From Ruminiclostridium cellulolyticum H10 (GTDB taxonomy: Bacteria; Bacillota; Clostridia; Acetivibrionales; DSM-1351), in assembly GCF_000022065.1 (NCBI RefSeq), contig NC_011898.1:1758001-1822000 (forward strand): a DNA stretch of 64,000 nt, read 5' to 3'. The notes under the pieces were generated by a model. The model did not search any database and was not told the origin of the DNA. It saw only the letters and a list, made by a program, of their open reading frames with translations. Both the position numbers and the translations under genes were made by a program. Positions 47,414 through 55,944 of the stretch are shown here, in pieces. The first letter of the stretch is position 1; every line of letters begins with the position of its first letter.

Positions 47414-47708
47414 CTTTAACTAAATCCTCCCTTATTTCATTTATTCTGAGGTGAGCCTGTTTAGTACTTTCCTCGACACGAGCAAGTCGGTCTGCATGGT
47501 TACTTACCGTATTATTAAGACACCTTATTTCAAGCAGTGTAGTATCGCTGCTGCGTTTAATGTAGTCAATATCTGCTTTCAGCTGCCCGGCTTCAATACC
47601 GCTTTGTTTAGATTCACCCTTTATTCTCGCCTGCATTGTAATATAGCCGAAAATAATCCCGCAAACTGCTGCAACGCATGTAATTAAGATGTTTAATTGC
47701 ATCTGCAC
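47406..47708 (-). CDS. Holin-like small membrane/coiled-coil protein
   Basis: The 100-residue protein has one N-terminal transmembrane helix (ILITCVAAVCGIIFGYITM) and a long coiled coil (LEIRCLNNTVSNHADRLARV, EESTKQAHLRINEIREDL). Similar phage proteins accompany endolysins, but a classical holin would usually have more helices, so the label is tentative. AAGGAGGGGG precedes the ATG. Promoter-like motif A lies about 34 bases upstream. Confidence 0.55.
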   Translation of the reverse strand: MQMQLNILITCVAAVCGIIFGYITMQARIKGESKQSGIEAGQLKADIDYIKRSSDTTLLEIRCLNNTVSNHADRLARVEESTKQAHLRINEIREDLVKDA

Positions 47709-47741
47709 CCCCTCCTTCTTTAATTAATAAAAAGGACTACC

Positions 47742-47775
47742 TATTTATAAGTAATCCTATTAGCCTGTATAACAA
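47742..47775 (-). promoter_or_regulatory. Promoter-like motif A, upstream of the lysis pair
   Basis: On the minus strand TTGTTA, 19 bases ending in ATTAC, then TTATAA. The 19-base gap is too long for the housekeeping sigma factor. Motifs of the same layout precede the split sigma genes and the HYR gene. Confidence 0.5.
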
Positions 47776-47992
47776 TCATTTTGAAAAAATTTTTCCAAAC
47801 GCAATTTGATTTACGAATTTACAATATTTTATATAAAACATGAATGGATGATAGATTTTTGCACAGGACAGTTATAATATGTATTCTGCAAAAGTTAAAA
47901 ATATTTCCATGGCAGTTACATATTATGAAAATATATTTATTAAATTCAGTGGAAATAGGGTTACACACAATCTTTTTTACGTTGAAAATGCT

Positions 47993-48211
47993 TCATAACT
48001 TAAAATATATAATACTCATTAGCTCGGTTTTAAGCGTTTGAATAGCGTCCTCCCTTGGAAGCATTATATACCTGGATAAGTAATCAATGTCAGGAGTAAA
48101 AAGTTCCAATATCTTATCCATAGCTTCTTTATCACCTTGTTGAGCCTTTTTAACCATCTCTAAAAATCCATAAGATTTTTCCGCAATAACTCCAGTCCCT
48201 TCTTTTTCCAT
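47993..48211 (-). CDS. Sigma region 2-like subunit of a possible split sigma factor
   Basis: The 72-residue protein (FLEMVKKAQQGDKEAMDKIL, ELFTPDIDYLSRYIMLPRED, ending TELMSIIYFKL) has the pattern of sigma region 1.2/2.1, as in the helix-turn-helix domain of small clostridial sigma proteins. It has no region 4. An AGGGGGTG site precedes the ATG and the start lies inside the 3' end of the region 4 gene, so the two are co-translated. The order and sizes recall SigO-RsoA of Bacillus, where two proteins make one sigma factor. Confidence 0.6.
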   Translation of the reverse strand: MEKEGTGVIAEKSYGFLEMVKKAQQGDKEAMDKILELFTPDIDYLSRYIMLPREDAIQTLKTELMSIIYFKL

Positions 48212-48510
48212 TTGTTCACCCCCTGTTGGGTCATATGCAGTTCGATTGCAACCTCTTTTTCAGTCATTTCATAAATTATTGTTTTTTCTAAAATGAATCT
48301 GCACTTTTCCCATGGTATTGTATCCAAAAGTTCTTTAACATACAGTTTTGACATTATTTCTGCTTCAAACCCACAGTTATATGCCTGATTTTCGAAAATT
48401 ATCTGGCATTCCTTAGCTTGTTGTACACGTGCCTTATACTGTATTCTCCATGCTGCTCTTCTCAGTAGTTTTCTACAATTTTCCACCGAGATATCATCGT
48501 TTGTATACAT
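48160..48510 (-). CDS. Sigma region 4-like subunit of a possible split sigma factor
   Basis: The 116-residue protein ends in a sigma-70 region 4-like helix-turn-helix: LDTIPWEKCRFILEKTIIYE, then MTEKEVAIELHMTQQGVNKWKKKGLELL, which would bind the -35 element. The N-terminal part is Arg/Lys-rich and has no region 2. GGAGG lies upstream of the ATG. Its 3' end overlaps the region 2-like gene by 52 bases. Together they would form one complete alternative sigma factor; this is an inference from domain content. Confidence 0.65.
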   Translation of the reverse strand: MYTNDDISVENCRKLLRRAAWRIQYKARVQQAKECQIIFENQAYNCGFEAEIMSKLYVKELLDTIPWEKCRFILEKTIIYEMTEKEVAIELHMTQQGVNKWKKKGLELLRKNLMDF

Positions 48511-48616
48511 AAATACACCTCCGAAGGTTGATGGTTTAGTATTGTAATACTAGTCCTCTTAGCTGTACTTAACTTGCGTGTTCTTCTTTTGCCAATGATG
48601 CCTTCCCGTGGTGTTT

Positions 48617-48651
48617 CACTAATATAGTAATATTTTCGGTACATATAACAA
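48617..48651 (-). promoter_or_regulatory. Promoter-like motif C, upstream of the split sigma genes
   Basis: On the minus strand TTGTTA, 19 bases ending in ATTAC, then TATATT. It lies about 107 bases before the region 4-like gene and suggests self-activation. Confidence 0.5.
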
Positions 48652-48711
48652 CCAAATCTTAAAAAAATTAGAATTTATTACATAAAAATGCAAATAGATT
48701 TATAAAAAAAG

Positions 48712-48742
48712 TTGTTATCCATAGGAGGAAATCGCCTTTATA
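48712..48742 (+). promoter_or_regulatory. Promoter-like motif B, upstream of the HYR/CBM3 gene
   Basis: TTGTTA, 19 bases, then TTTATA. It is divergent from motif C, 60 bases apart. The 358-base gap between the sigma genes and the HYR gene holds these two motifs and two G-rich ribosome-binding-like strings without a following gene (AAGGAGG at 48748-48754, AAGGGGGG near 48787). Confidence 0.5.
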
Positions 48743-48868
48743 TAAGAAGGAGGTTTAATTTAAAGTTACATTCTAGTTTTAAATAAAAGGGGGGTGTTGG
48801 CTTTAATGTATTTGTAGGATGCCTAAAGTATGTTTTTAAAATACAAAAAAGCAATTGGAGGAGTTCAG

Positions 48869-51800
48869 ATGAAAGAAGAAAAATCGCCATTTAAGGCAAA
48901 GAGTAAAAGTATTAGTATGCTGCATAGGTGGGTATGTTATATCCTTCTTGGGGTACTGTCATTTTCGTTGGCAGTAGTATTAAGTGACGGGGAGACATAT
49001 TCTGCTGAAAGCTCAGGAGCTGCTTTGTATGCGGTTTCTCCGCTCAATCAACAAATGATGTTATCACAGCCTTCACCGGCAGTAACCGGGGGACGTGGAT
49101 TTATGATGCCTCTGACGGTTATAGCGAAAGATGCTGAAGGAAAGCCCCTTGCAGGTATTCCGGTTACTTTTGAAGTTTCCGAAAGTAAAAAAGTAATTGC
49201 TCAAATGAGAGGCAGTGAAAGCAGGTTTATTACTACTACAACTGATATAAATGGTATGGCATCTTGTGTAAATACATATACAGGCTATGTAGGCGAAGGC
49301 TACCAGCTGTATTCATTGCTTGCAGGCTCAATAGAAAATCTGCAGGTAAAGGCAAATGTTCCCGGATGGAATACTGTAACCTTTACAGTTCAGGTAGGTA
49401 CATATGGGGCAAATCTTGTAGATATTACGCCTCCGCTGATGACTGTCAGTGCAAAAGATGATACCGGTGCAGCATATATAGCGGGAAAATGGACTAATCA
49501 CACTGTTACGGTATACTATGAAGCTAAAGATACAATGTCCTCCATAAAAAGCTGCACACCGGAGCAGGTTTTCTCGGTAGATGGTGCAAATATGACATCT
49601 ACAGGTACAGCGGTTGATAGTGCAAACAATAGTTCGACTCTGACATTCGGTCCCATATGTGTTGATAAATCTGCACCATCTACCACTGCCATATTACCAA
49701 AACCAATAGCACTTGGATGGCACCAAAAAAATATAACAATTAATTTTGACGGAATGGATTCTTATTCAGGCGTGGAATATATTTATTACAGGATTGGAAA
49801 CGGTGAGGAAATCAAACTTCCCGGCCCAAGTGCATCAGTAGTCGTTGAATCAGAAGGAATAGAAGATATTTACTATTATTCGGTTGACAAAGCCGGAAAT
49901 AAAGAAAGTATTAAAACGATATCTACCAAGCTAGACAAGTCTGCTCCCATTTTAGAGTGCAAAATAAATCCTGAAAGTAATGAAGATGGCTGGAATGACA
50001 CTAATGTTACTGTTAACCTTAAAACATCGGATTTATATTCAGGTGTAAGAGAACTTCATTACAAAATAGGTGAAACTGGTATAGAGAATATAATTCAGGG
50101 AACCCAGGCCTCATTTACGGTAAATAGCGAGGGAATTACTGATGTAATCTACTGGGCTGTAGATAACGTGGGGAATATCAGTCCACAGAAATGTACCCAA
50201 GTAAAGATTGATAAAACAAATCCAGCGGTATACCCACCTAAAGATATAACTGTTGAAGCAACTGCAGTAAAAACACCTTTGGATATAGGAGTTGCGACCG
50301 TTGAAGATATGTCGGAATTTGAACTCACAAACGACGCACCGGCAGACGGATTCCCTGTTGGAACAACTACTGTAACATGGAAAGCAAGGGATAAAGTCGG
50401 AAATATGACTTCGGCTGTGCAGACGATTACAGTAAAAGATACCATAGCACCTGTGCTTACGGTACAAGGTGATATAGTTGTTGAAGCTGCCGGGGTAGGA
50501 ACCAAGGTTTCACTTCCTCCTGCAAAAGCAACGGATGTATTCCCTGTAGCTATTTCAAACGATGCTCCCGAAGAATTTCCGGTAGGAGAGACAACTGTTA
50601 CATGGACTGCAGAGGATGCAAATAAAAATATTACTAAAGCCACTGAAAAAGTAATAGTAATTGATTCAACAAAACCTGTTCTTACTGTTCCTGAAAATAT
50701 GACGGTAGAAGCAATTGGAAGAAGAACACCTGTAAATATAGGTCAAGCTTTGGCAACAGATATATTTAAAGTGGATATAACCAACAATGCTCCTGCTGAC
50801 TATCCAGTCGGAAAAGCTACAGTTACGTGGAAAGCAACAGATGCAAACGGTAATGTAACAACCAAGGATCAGATAATAATTGTTCAGGATACCAAAGCAC
50901 CTGACTTGGTTATTCCAAAAGATATAACAATTGAAGCATCCGACAGAAATATGGTATTGGACATCGGTCAAGCAACTGCGACAGATATATTTAATGTCAC
51001 AGTTATCAGTAATGCTCCTGAATACTATACTGTAGGAACAAAACCTGTAGTCTGGCAGGCTACTGATGAAAACGGCAATATTACAACCAAAGTTCAGAAT
51101 ATTACAGTAACAGACACAACTAAACCCGTAATAAAACCACTTGCAGATATAAAAGTCGAGGCTACTGGAATTTTGACGCCCGTACAGATACAGTTACCTG
51201 AAGTCTATGACATATTTCCTGTTGTAATTTCCAGCAATTGTCCCGAAACTAAGCTATTTACTATAGGAACTACCACTATAAAGTGGAAGGTAATTGATGA
51301 AAATGGAAATGAAAGCATTGTTGAACAGCACATTACAGTAGAAGATACTACAAAACCGCTACTGACAGTACCAAAAGACATAAAAGTTGAGGCAACGGGA
51401 ATAAGAACTCCTGTCAACATAGGACAAGCCGTAGCAAGTGATATATTCAGTGTAAATATAAAAAATAATGCTCCCGATGACTATTCAATTGGTACAACCA
51501 AAGTAATATGGACAGCAACTGACGCAAATGGCAATATAACTATTGGCTATCAGAACGTAACCGTGGAGGACACAACAAAACCTGTTCTTTCAGTACCCGG
51601 GGACAAGAAGGTGGAAGCAACTGCCATAAGAACACACGTAGACCCTGGTATAGCTACAGCAAAAGATATATTCCCAGTTACAATAAAAAACAATGCTCCA
51701 ACAGATTATCCTATTGGAAGCACACCTATTACATGGACGGCAACTGATGAAAATAACAACGAAGATACCAAGATTCAGAGTATTACTATTGTAGATACAA

Positions 51801-54800
51801 CAAAGCCTTTATTAATTATCCCTGCGGATATAACAATTGAGGCAACTCAGGTAAGAACACCATTAGACATAGGCAAAGCAGAAGCCAAGGATATTTTCCC
51901 AGTAAAGGTTGAGAATAATGCTCCGGTCGATTATCCTGTTGGAATTACAAAAGTTGTGTGGAAAGCAACAGATGCAAACGGAAATGTAAGCGAAGCTTTA
52001 CAGAACATAATTGTAAAGGATACTACAAAACCTGTTTTAACAGTACCAAATGATATTACCTTGGAGGCTACTGCTAAACTAACTCCTGTTGATATCGGGA
52101 AGGCTGATGCAAAAGATATTTTCCCTGTAGAAATTAAAAATAACGCACCTGAGGCTTATCGCCTTGGAACGACAGTCGTTACATGGACAGCGACTGATGC
52201 AAACGGAAACACAATAACAAAAACACAAAATATAACCATTACAGATAAAACATGTCCAAACCTTGAAGTACCCGAGGACATAACAATCGAAGCAACAGCA
52301 GTAAATACACCTGTGGAAATAGGTGAAGCGACAGCAACAGATATATTCGAAGTAAATGTCAGCAATAACAAGCTTGAAAGCTATCCTGTGGGAACAACAG
52401 AAGTTACATGGACAGCAACTGATGCAAACGGAAATGTAACAACCAAGGTTCAGAAAGTGACAGTACAAGATACAACAAGCCCTGAATTGGAAATACCACA
52501 GGACATAACAATCGAAGCAACAGCAGTAAATACACCTGTGGAAATAGGTGAAGCAACAGCAACAGATATATTCGAAGTAAATGTCAGCAATAACAAGCTT
52601 GAAAGCTATCCTTTGGGAACAACAGAAGTTACATGGACAGCAACTGATGCAAACGGAAATGTAATAACCAAGGTTCAGAAAGTAACAGTACAAGATACAA
52701 CAAATCCTGAATTGGAAATACCACAGGACATAACAATCGAAGCAACAGCAGTAAATACACCTGTGGAAATAGGTGAAGCGACAGCAACAGATATATTTGA
52801 AGTAACTGTCAGCAATAACAAGCTTGAAAGCTACCCTGTGGGAACAACAGAAGTTACATGGACAGCAACCGATGCAAACGGAAATGTGACAACCAAGGTT
52901 CAGAAAGTGACAGTACAAGATACAACAAACCCTGAATTGGAAATACCACAGGACATAACAATCGAAGCAACAGCAGTAAATACACCTGTGGAAATAGGTG
53001 TAGCAACAGCAACAGATATATTCGAAGTAAATGTCAGCAATAACAAGCTTGAAAGCTACCCTGTGGGAACAACAGAAGTTACATGGACAGCAACTGATGC
53101 AAACGGAAATGTAACAACCAAGGTTCAGAAAGTGACAGTACAAGATACAACAAACCCTGAATTGGAAATACCACAGGACATAACAATCGAAGCAACAGCA
53201 GTAAATACACCTGTGGAAATAGGTGAAGCAACAGCAACGGATATATTCGAAGTAAATGTCAGCAATAACAAGCTTGAAAGTTATCCCGTGGGAACAACAG
53301 AAGTTACATGGACAGCAACTGATGCAAACGGAAATGTAACAACCAAGGTTCAGAAAGTAACAGTACAAGATACAACAAATCCTGGATTGGAAATACCACA
53401 GGACATAACAATCGAAGCAACAGCAGTAAATACACCTGTGGAAATAGGTGAAGCGACAGCAACAGATATATTCGAAGTAAATGTCAGCAATAACAAGTTT
53501 GAAAGTTACCCTGTGGGAACAACAGAAGTTACATGGACAGCAACTGATGCAAACGGAAATGTAACAACCAAGGTTCAGAAAGTGACAGTACAAGATACAA
53601 CAAATCCTGGATTGGAAATACCACAGGACATAACAATCGAAGCAACAGCAGTAAATACACCTGTGGAAATAGGTGAAGCAACAGCAACAGATATATTCGA
53701 AGTAAATGTCAGCAATAACAAGCTTGAAAGCTATCCTGTGGGAACAACAGAAGTTACATGGACAGCAACTGATGCAAACGGAAATGTAACAACCAAGGTT
53801 CAGAAAGTAACAGTACAAGATACAACAAATCCTGGATTGGAAATACCACAGGACATAACAATCGAAGCAACAGTAGTAAATACACCTGTGGAAATAGGTG
53901 AAGCAACAGCAACAGATATATTCGAAGTAAATGTCAGCAATAACAAGCTTGAAAGCTATCCTGTGGGAACAACAGAAGTTACATGGACAGCAACTGATGC
54001 AAACGGAAATGTAACAACCAAGGTTCAGAAAGTAACAGTACAAGATACAACAAATCCTGGATTGGAAATACCACAGGACATAACAATCGAAGCAACAGCA
54101 GTAAATACACCTGTGGAAATAGGTGAAGCAACAGCAACAGATATATTCGGAGTAAATGTCAGCAATAACAAGCTTGAAAGCTATCCTGTGGGAACAACAG
54201 AAGTTACATGGACAGCAACTGATGCAAACGGAAATGTAACAACCAAGGTTCAGAAAGTAACAGTACAAGATACAACAAATCCTGGATTGGAAATACCACA
54301 GGACATAACAATCGAAGCAACAGCAGTAAATACACCTGTGGAAATAGGTGAAGCAACAGCAACGGATATATTCGAAGTAAATGTCAGCAATAACAAGCTT
54401 GAAAGTTACCCTGTGGGAACAACAGAAGTTACATGGACAGCAACTGATGCAAACGGAAATGTAACAACCAAGGTTCAGAAAGTAACAGTACAAGATACAA
54501 CCAAACCCGTAATGAGTGTTCCGCAAGACATAATATCCGAAGCAACAGCAGTAAATACACCTGTGGAAATAGGCGAAGCGACAGCAACAGATATATTTGA
54601 AGTAACTGTCAGCAATAACAAGCTTGAAAGTTACCCTGTGGGAACAACAGAGGTTACATGGACAGCAACTGATGCAAACGGAAATGCAACAACCAAGGTT
54701 CAGAAAGTAACAGTACAAGATACAACCAAACCAGTAATGAGTGTTCCGCAAGACATAATATCCGAAGCAACAGCAATAAGAACACCTGTTGAAATTGGAA

Positions 54801-55864
54801 AAGCAACAGCCATTGACATTTTCCACGTGGATATTACAAACGACGGTTTGCTTGATTATCCGCTGGATATAACAAAAGTAACCTGGACAGCAACCGATGA
54901 AAATGGAAATATTACAACAGGCTATCAAAATATAACAATCAGAGATACCACTAAGCCTAAATTGACCGTTCCTGCGAACATAACCGTGGAAGCAACAGCA
55001 GTAAGGACACCTGTAAGCATTGGCAGAGCCACTGCAATTGATATATTCCCGATAATGTTACTAAATGATGCACCTAAAGACTATCCAATAGGAAAAACAA
55101 CCGTAACCTGGATGGCAAGAGATATTAACGGTAATGAGTCACAGGCTGAGCAGTACATTACAATAAAAGATACAACACCACCTGTGTTGAAAATACCAGC
55201 AGACATTACAGTTGCTGCAACTGGTTCACGAACCAAAGTATTAATTGGGACGGCGACAGCAACAGATATATTCGGTGCAAATGTATCAAATGACGCTCCG
55301 GCAGATTTCCCTGTTGGAAAAACAGCCGTAACATGGACTGCAACAGATGCTAACGGTAATATTACCAAAGCTGTACAGTACATAAACGTTGTTCAGAAAT
55401 ATGTAGTAAAATCATTTAATGCAACCACAAGTGCAACAACAAATTCAATTGATCCTAGGATAATGTTTGAAAACACAGGGAAAACAGAGTTTAAACTTTC
55501 AGACTTAAAAATAAGATATTATTTTACCTCTGACAGTGACAAGGATCAGAGCTATTGGTGTGATTATGCTGAAATAAAAGGTGCTTCGGGACAGAGAAAC
55601 ATTACTTCTTCTGTAAAGGGAAGTAGTGTACTATTCACAGGTACACAGTGTGACCACTACATAGAAATAACTTTCTCTGGCAGTACTGAAACACTTAAAC
55701 CGGGAGAAAGTGTATTGGTTCAGGGAAGATTTTCAAAGGCAGACTGGTCAAACTACACACAAACAAATGACTACTCATTTAACCCAACAGCTAAAGATTA
55801 TACTGAAACATCAAAAATAACCGTATACTCCTCAGGGAATCTCATAGGAGGAATAGAGCCGTAA
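48869..55864 (+). CDS. Giant secreted protein: HYR-type repeats and cellulose-binding CBM3
   Basis: The 2331-residue protein has a signal/membrane segment (WVCYILLGVLSFSLAVVLSDG). A Big-1-like domain follows near residues 60-180 (PLTVIAKDAEGKPLAGIPVT), then three Ig-like segments (VDKSAPSTTAI, LDKSAPILECK, VDNVGNISPQK). Next come 23 HYR-like repeats of about 73-75 residues (DITIEATAVNTPVEIG, YPVGTTEVTWTATDANGN). The C-terminal CBM3 (about 2170-2331) has IDPRIMFENTGKTEFKLSDL, IRYYFTSDSDKDQSYWCDYA and WSNYTQTNDYSFNP. The protein probably bridges the cell surface and cellulose. ATG at 48869 follows GGAGGAG; the earlier ATG at 48830 does not. Confidence 0.88.
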   Translation: MKEEKSPFKAKSKSISMLHRWVCYILLGVLSFSLAVVLSDGETYSAESSGAALYAVSPLNQQMMLSQPSPAVTGGRGFMMPLTVIAKDAEGKPLAGIPVTFEVSESKKVIAQMRGSESRFITTTTDINGMASCVNTYTGYVGEGYQLYSLLAGSIENLQVKANVPGWNTVTFTVQVGTYGANLVDITPPLMTVSAKDDTGAAYIAGKWTNHTVTVYYEAKDTMSSIKSCTPEQVFSVDGANMTSTGTAVDSANNSSTLTFGPICVDKSAPSTTAILPKPIALGWHQKNITINFDGMDSYSGVEYIYYRIGNGEEIKLPGPSASVVVESEGIEDIYYYSVDKAGNKESIKTISTKLDKSAPILECKINPESNEDGWNDTNVTVNLKTSDLYSGVRELHYKIGETGIENIIQGTQASFTVNSEGITDVIYWAVDNVGNISPQKCTQVKIDKTNPAVYPPKDITVEATAVKTPLDIGVATVEDMSEFELTNDAPADGFPVGTTTVTWKARDKVGNMTSAVQTITVKDTIAPVLTVQGDIVVEAAGVGTKVSLPPAKATDVFPVAISNDAPEEFPVGETTVTWTAEDANKNITKATEKVIVIDSTKPVLTVPENMTVEAIGRRTPVNIGQALATDIFKVDITNNAPADYPVGKATVTWKATDANGNVTTKDQIIIVQDTKAPDLVIPKDITIEASDRNMVLDIGQATATDIFNVTVISNAPEYYTVGTKPVVWQATDENGNITTKVQNITVTDTTKPVIKPLADIKVEATGILTPVQIQLPEVYDIFPVVISSNCPETKLFTIGTTTIKWKVIDENGNESIVEQHITVEDTTKPLLTVPKDIKVEATGIRTPVNIGQAVASDIFSVNIKNNAPDDYSIGTTKVIWTATDANGNITIGYQNVTVEDTTKPVLSVPGDKKVEATAIRTHVDPGIATAKDIFPVTIKNNAPTDYPIGSTPITWTATDENNNEDTKIQSITIVDTTKPLLIIPADITIEATQVRTPLDIGKAEAKDIFPVKVENNAPVDYPVGITKVVWKATDANGNVSEALQNIIVKDTTKPVLTVPNDITLEATAKLTPVDIGKADAKDIFPVEIKNNAPEAYRLGTTVVTWTATDANGNTITKTQNITITDKTCPNLEVPEDITIEATAVNTPVEIGEATATDIFEVNVSNNKLESYPVGTTEVTWTATDANGNVTTKVQKVTVQDTTSPELEIPQDITIEATAVNTPVEIGEATATDIFEVNVSNNKLESYPLGTTEVTWTATDANGNVITKVQKVTVQDTTNPELEIPQDITIEATAVNTPVEIGEATATDIFEVTVSNNKLESYPVGTTEVTWTATDANGNVTTKVQKVTVQDTTNPELEIPQDITIEATAVNTPVEIGVATATDIFEVNVSNNKLESYPVGTTEVTWTATDANGNVTTKVQKVTVQDTTNPELEIPQDITIEATAVNTPVEIGEATATDIFEVNVSNNKLESYPVGTTEVTWTATDANGNVTTKVQKVTVQDTTNPGLEIPQDITIEATAVNTPVEIGEATATDIFEVNVSNNKFESYPVGTTEVTWTATDANGNVTTKVQKVTVQDTTNPGLEIPQDITIEATAVNTPVEIGEATATDIFEVNVSNNKLESYPVGTTEVTWTATDANGNVTTKVQKVTVQDTTNPGLEIPQDITIEATVVNTPVEIGEATATDIFEVNVSNNKLESYPVGTTEVTWTATDANGNVTTKVQKVTVQDTTNPGLEIPQDITIEATAVNTPVEIGEATATDIFGVNVSNNKLESYPVGTTEVTWTATDANGNVTTKVQKVTVQDTTNPGLEIPQDITIEATAVNTPVEIGEATATDIFEVNVSNNKLESYPVGTTEVTWTATDANGNVTTKVQKVTVQDTTKPVMSVPQDIISEATAVNTPVEIGEATATDIFEVTVSNNKLESYPVGTTEVTWTATDANGNATTKVQKVTVQDTTKPVMSVPQDIISEATAIRTPVEIGKATAIDIFHVDITNDGLLDYPLDITKVTWTATDENGNITTGYQNITIRDTTKPKLTVPANITVEATAVRTPVSIGRATAIDIFPIMLLNDAPKDYPIGKTTVTWMARDINGNESQAEQYITIKDTTPPVLKIPADITVAATGSRTKVLIGTATATDIFGANVSNDAPADFPVGKTAVTWTATDANGNITKAVQYINVVQKYVVKSFNATTSATTNSIDPRIMFENTGKTEFKLSDLKIRYYFTSDSDKDQSYWCDYAEIKGASGQRNITSSVKGSSVLFTGTQCDHYIEITFSGSTETLKPGESVLVQGRFSKADWSNYTQTNDYSFNPTAKDYTETSKITVYSSGNLIGGIEP
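50216..55390 (+). repeat. 23 tandem HYR-type coding repeats, with a homogenised core
   Basis: Units of about 225 bases. Units 1-9 and 21-23 are divergent; units 10-19 (about 52250-54490) are almost identical in DNA, spaced exactly 225 bases, and differ by a few bases each. Unit 20 is close to them. The abrupt drop in divergence shows recent expansion or gene conversion of the core, so copy number may vary between strains. Confidence 0.93.
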
Positions 55865-55882
55865 AATCGGCAACATTCACAG

Positions 55883-55908
55883 GCTGCAGTCCTTAAATGG
55901 ATTGCAGC
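55883..55908 (+). repeat. Hairpin between the HYR gene and the toxin gene
   Basis: GCTGCAGTCC pairs with GGATTGCAGC (one wobble) over a 6-base loop. No T-tract follows, so transcription could continue into the toxin gene 36 bases on. It could stabilise mRNA. Confidence 0.5.
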
Positions 55909-55944
55909 TTGTAACAACTAAAAGAGTGAGGAGGGAAACGGCAG

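Noticed and set aside
47844-48041. A 65-codon plus-strand frame between the lysis and sigma genes
   Set aside because: No ribosome binding site, AT-rich, antisense to the 3' end of the region 2-like gene.
48462-48644. A 60-codon minus-strand frame upstream of the sigma pair
   Set aside because: It overlaps promoter-like motif C and the start of the region 4-like gene, and has unusual composition; more likely leader sequence.
52079-54928. A 949-codon open frame on the minus strand
   Set aside because: It is the antisense of the HYR repeats; periodic 225-base units stay open by repetition. The predicted protein is an implausible Cys/Tyr/Phe-rich repeat and there is no ribosome binding site.
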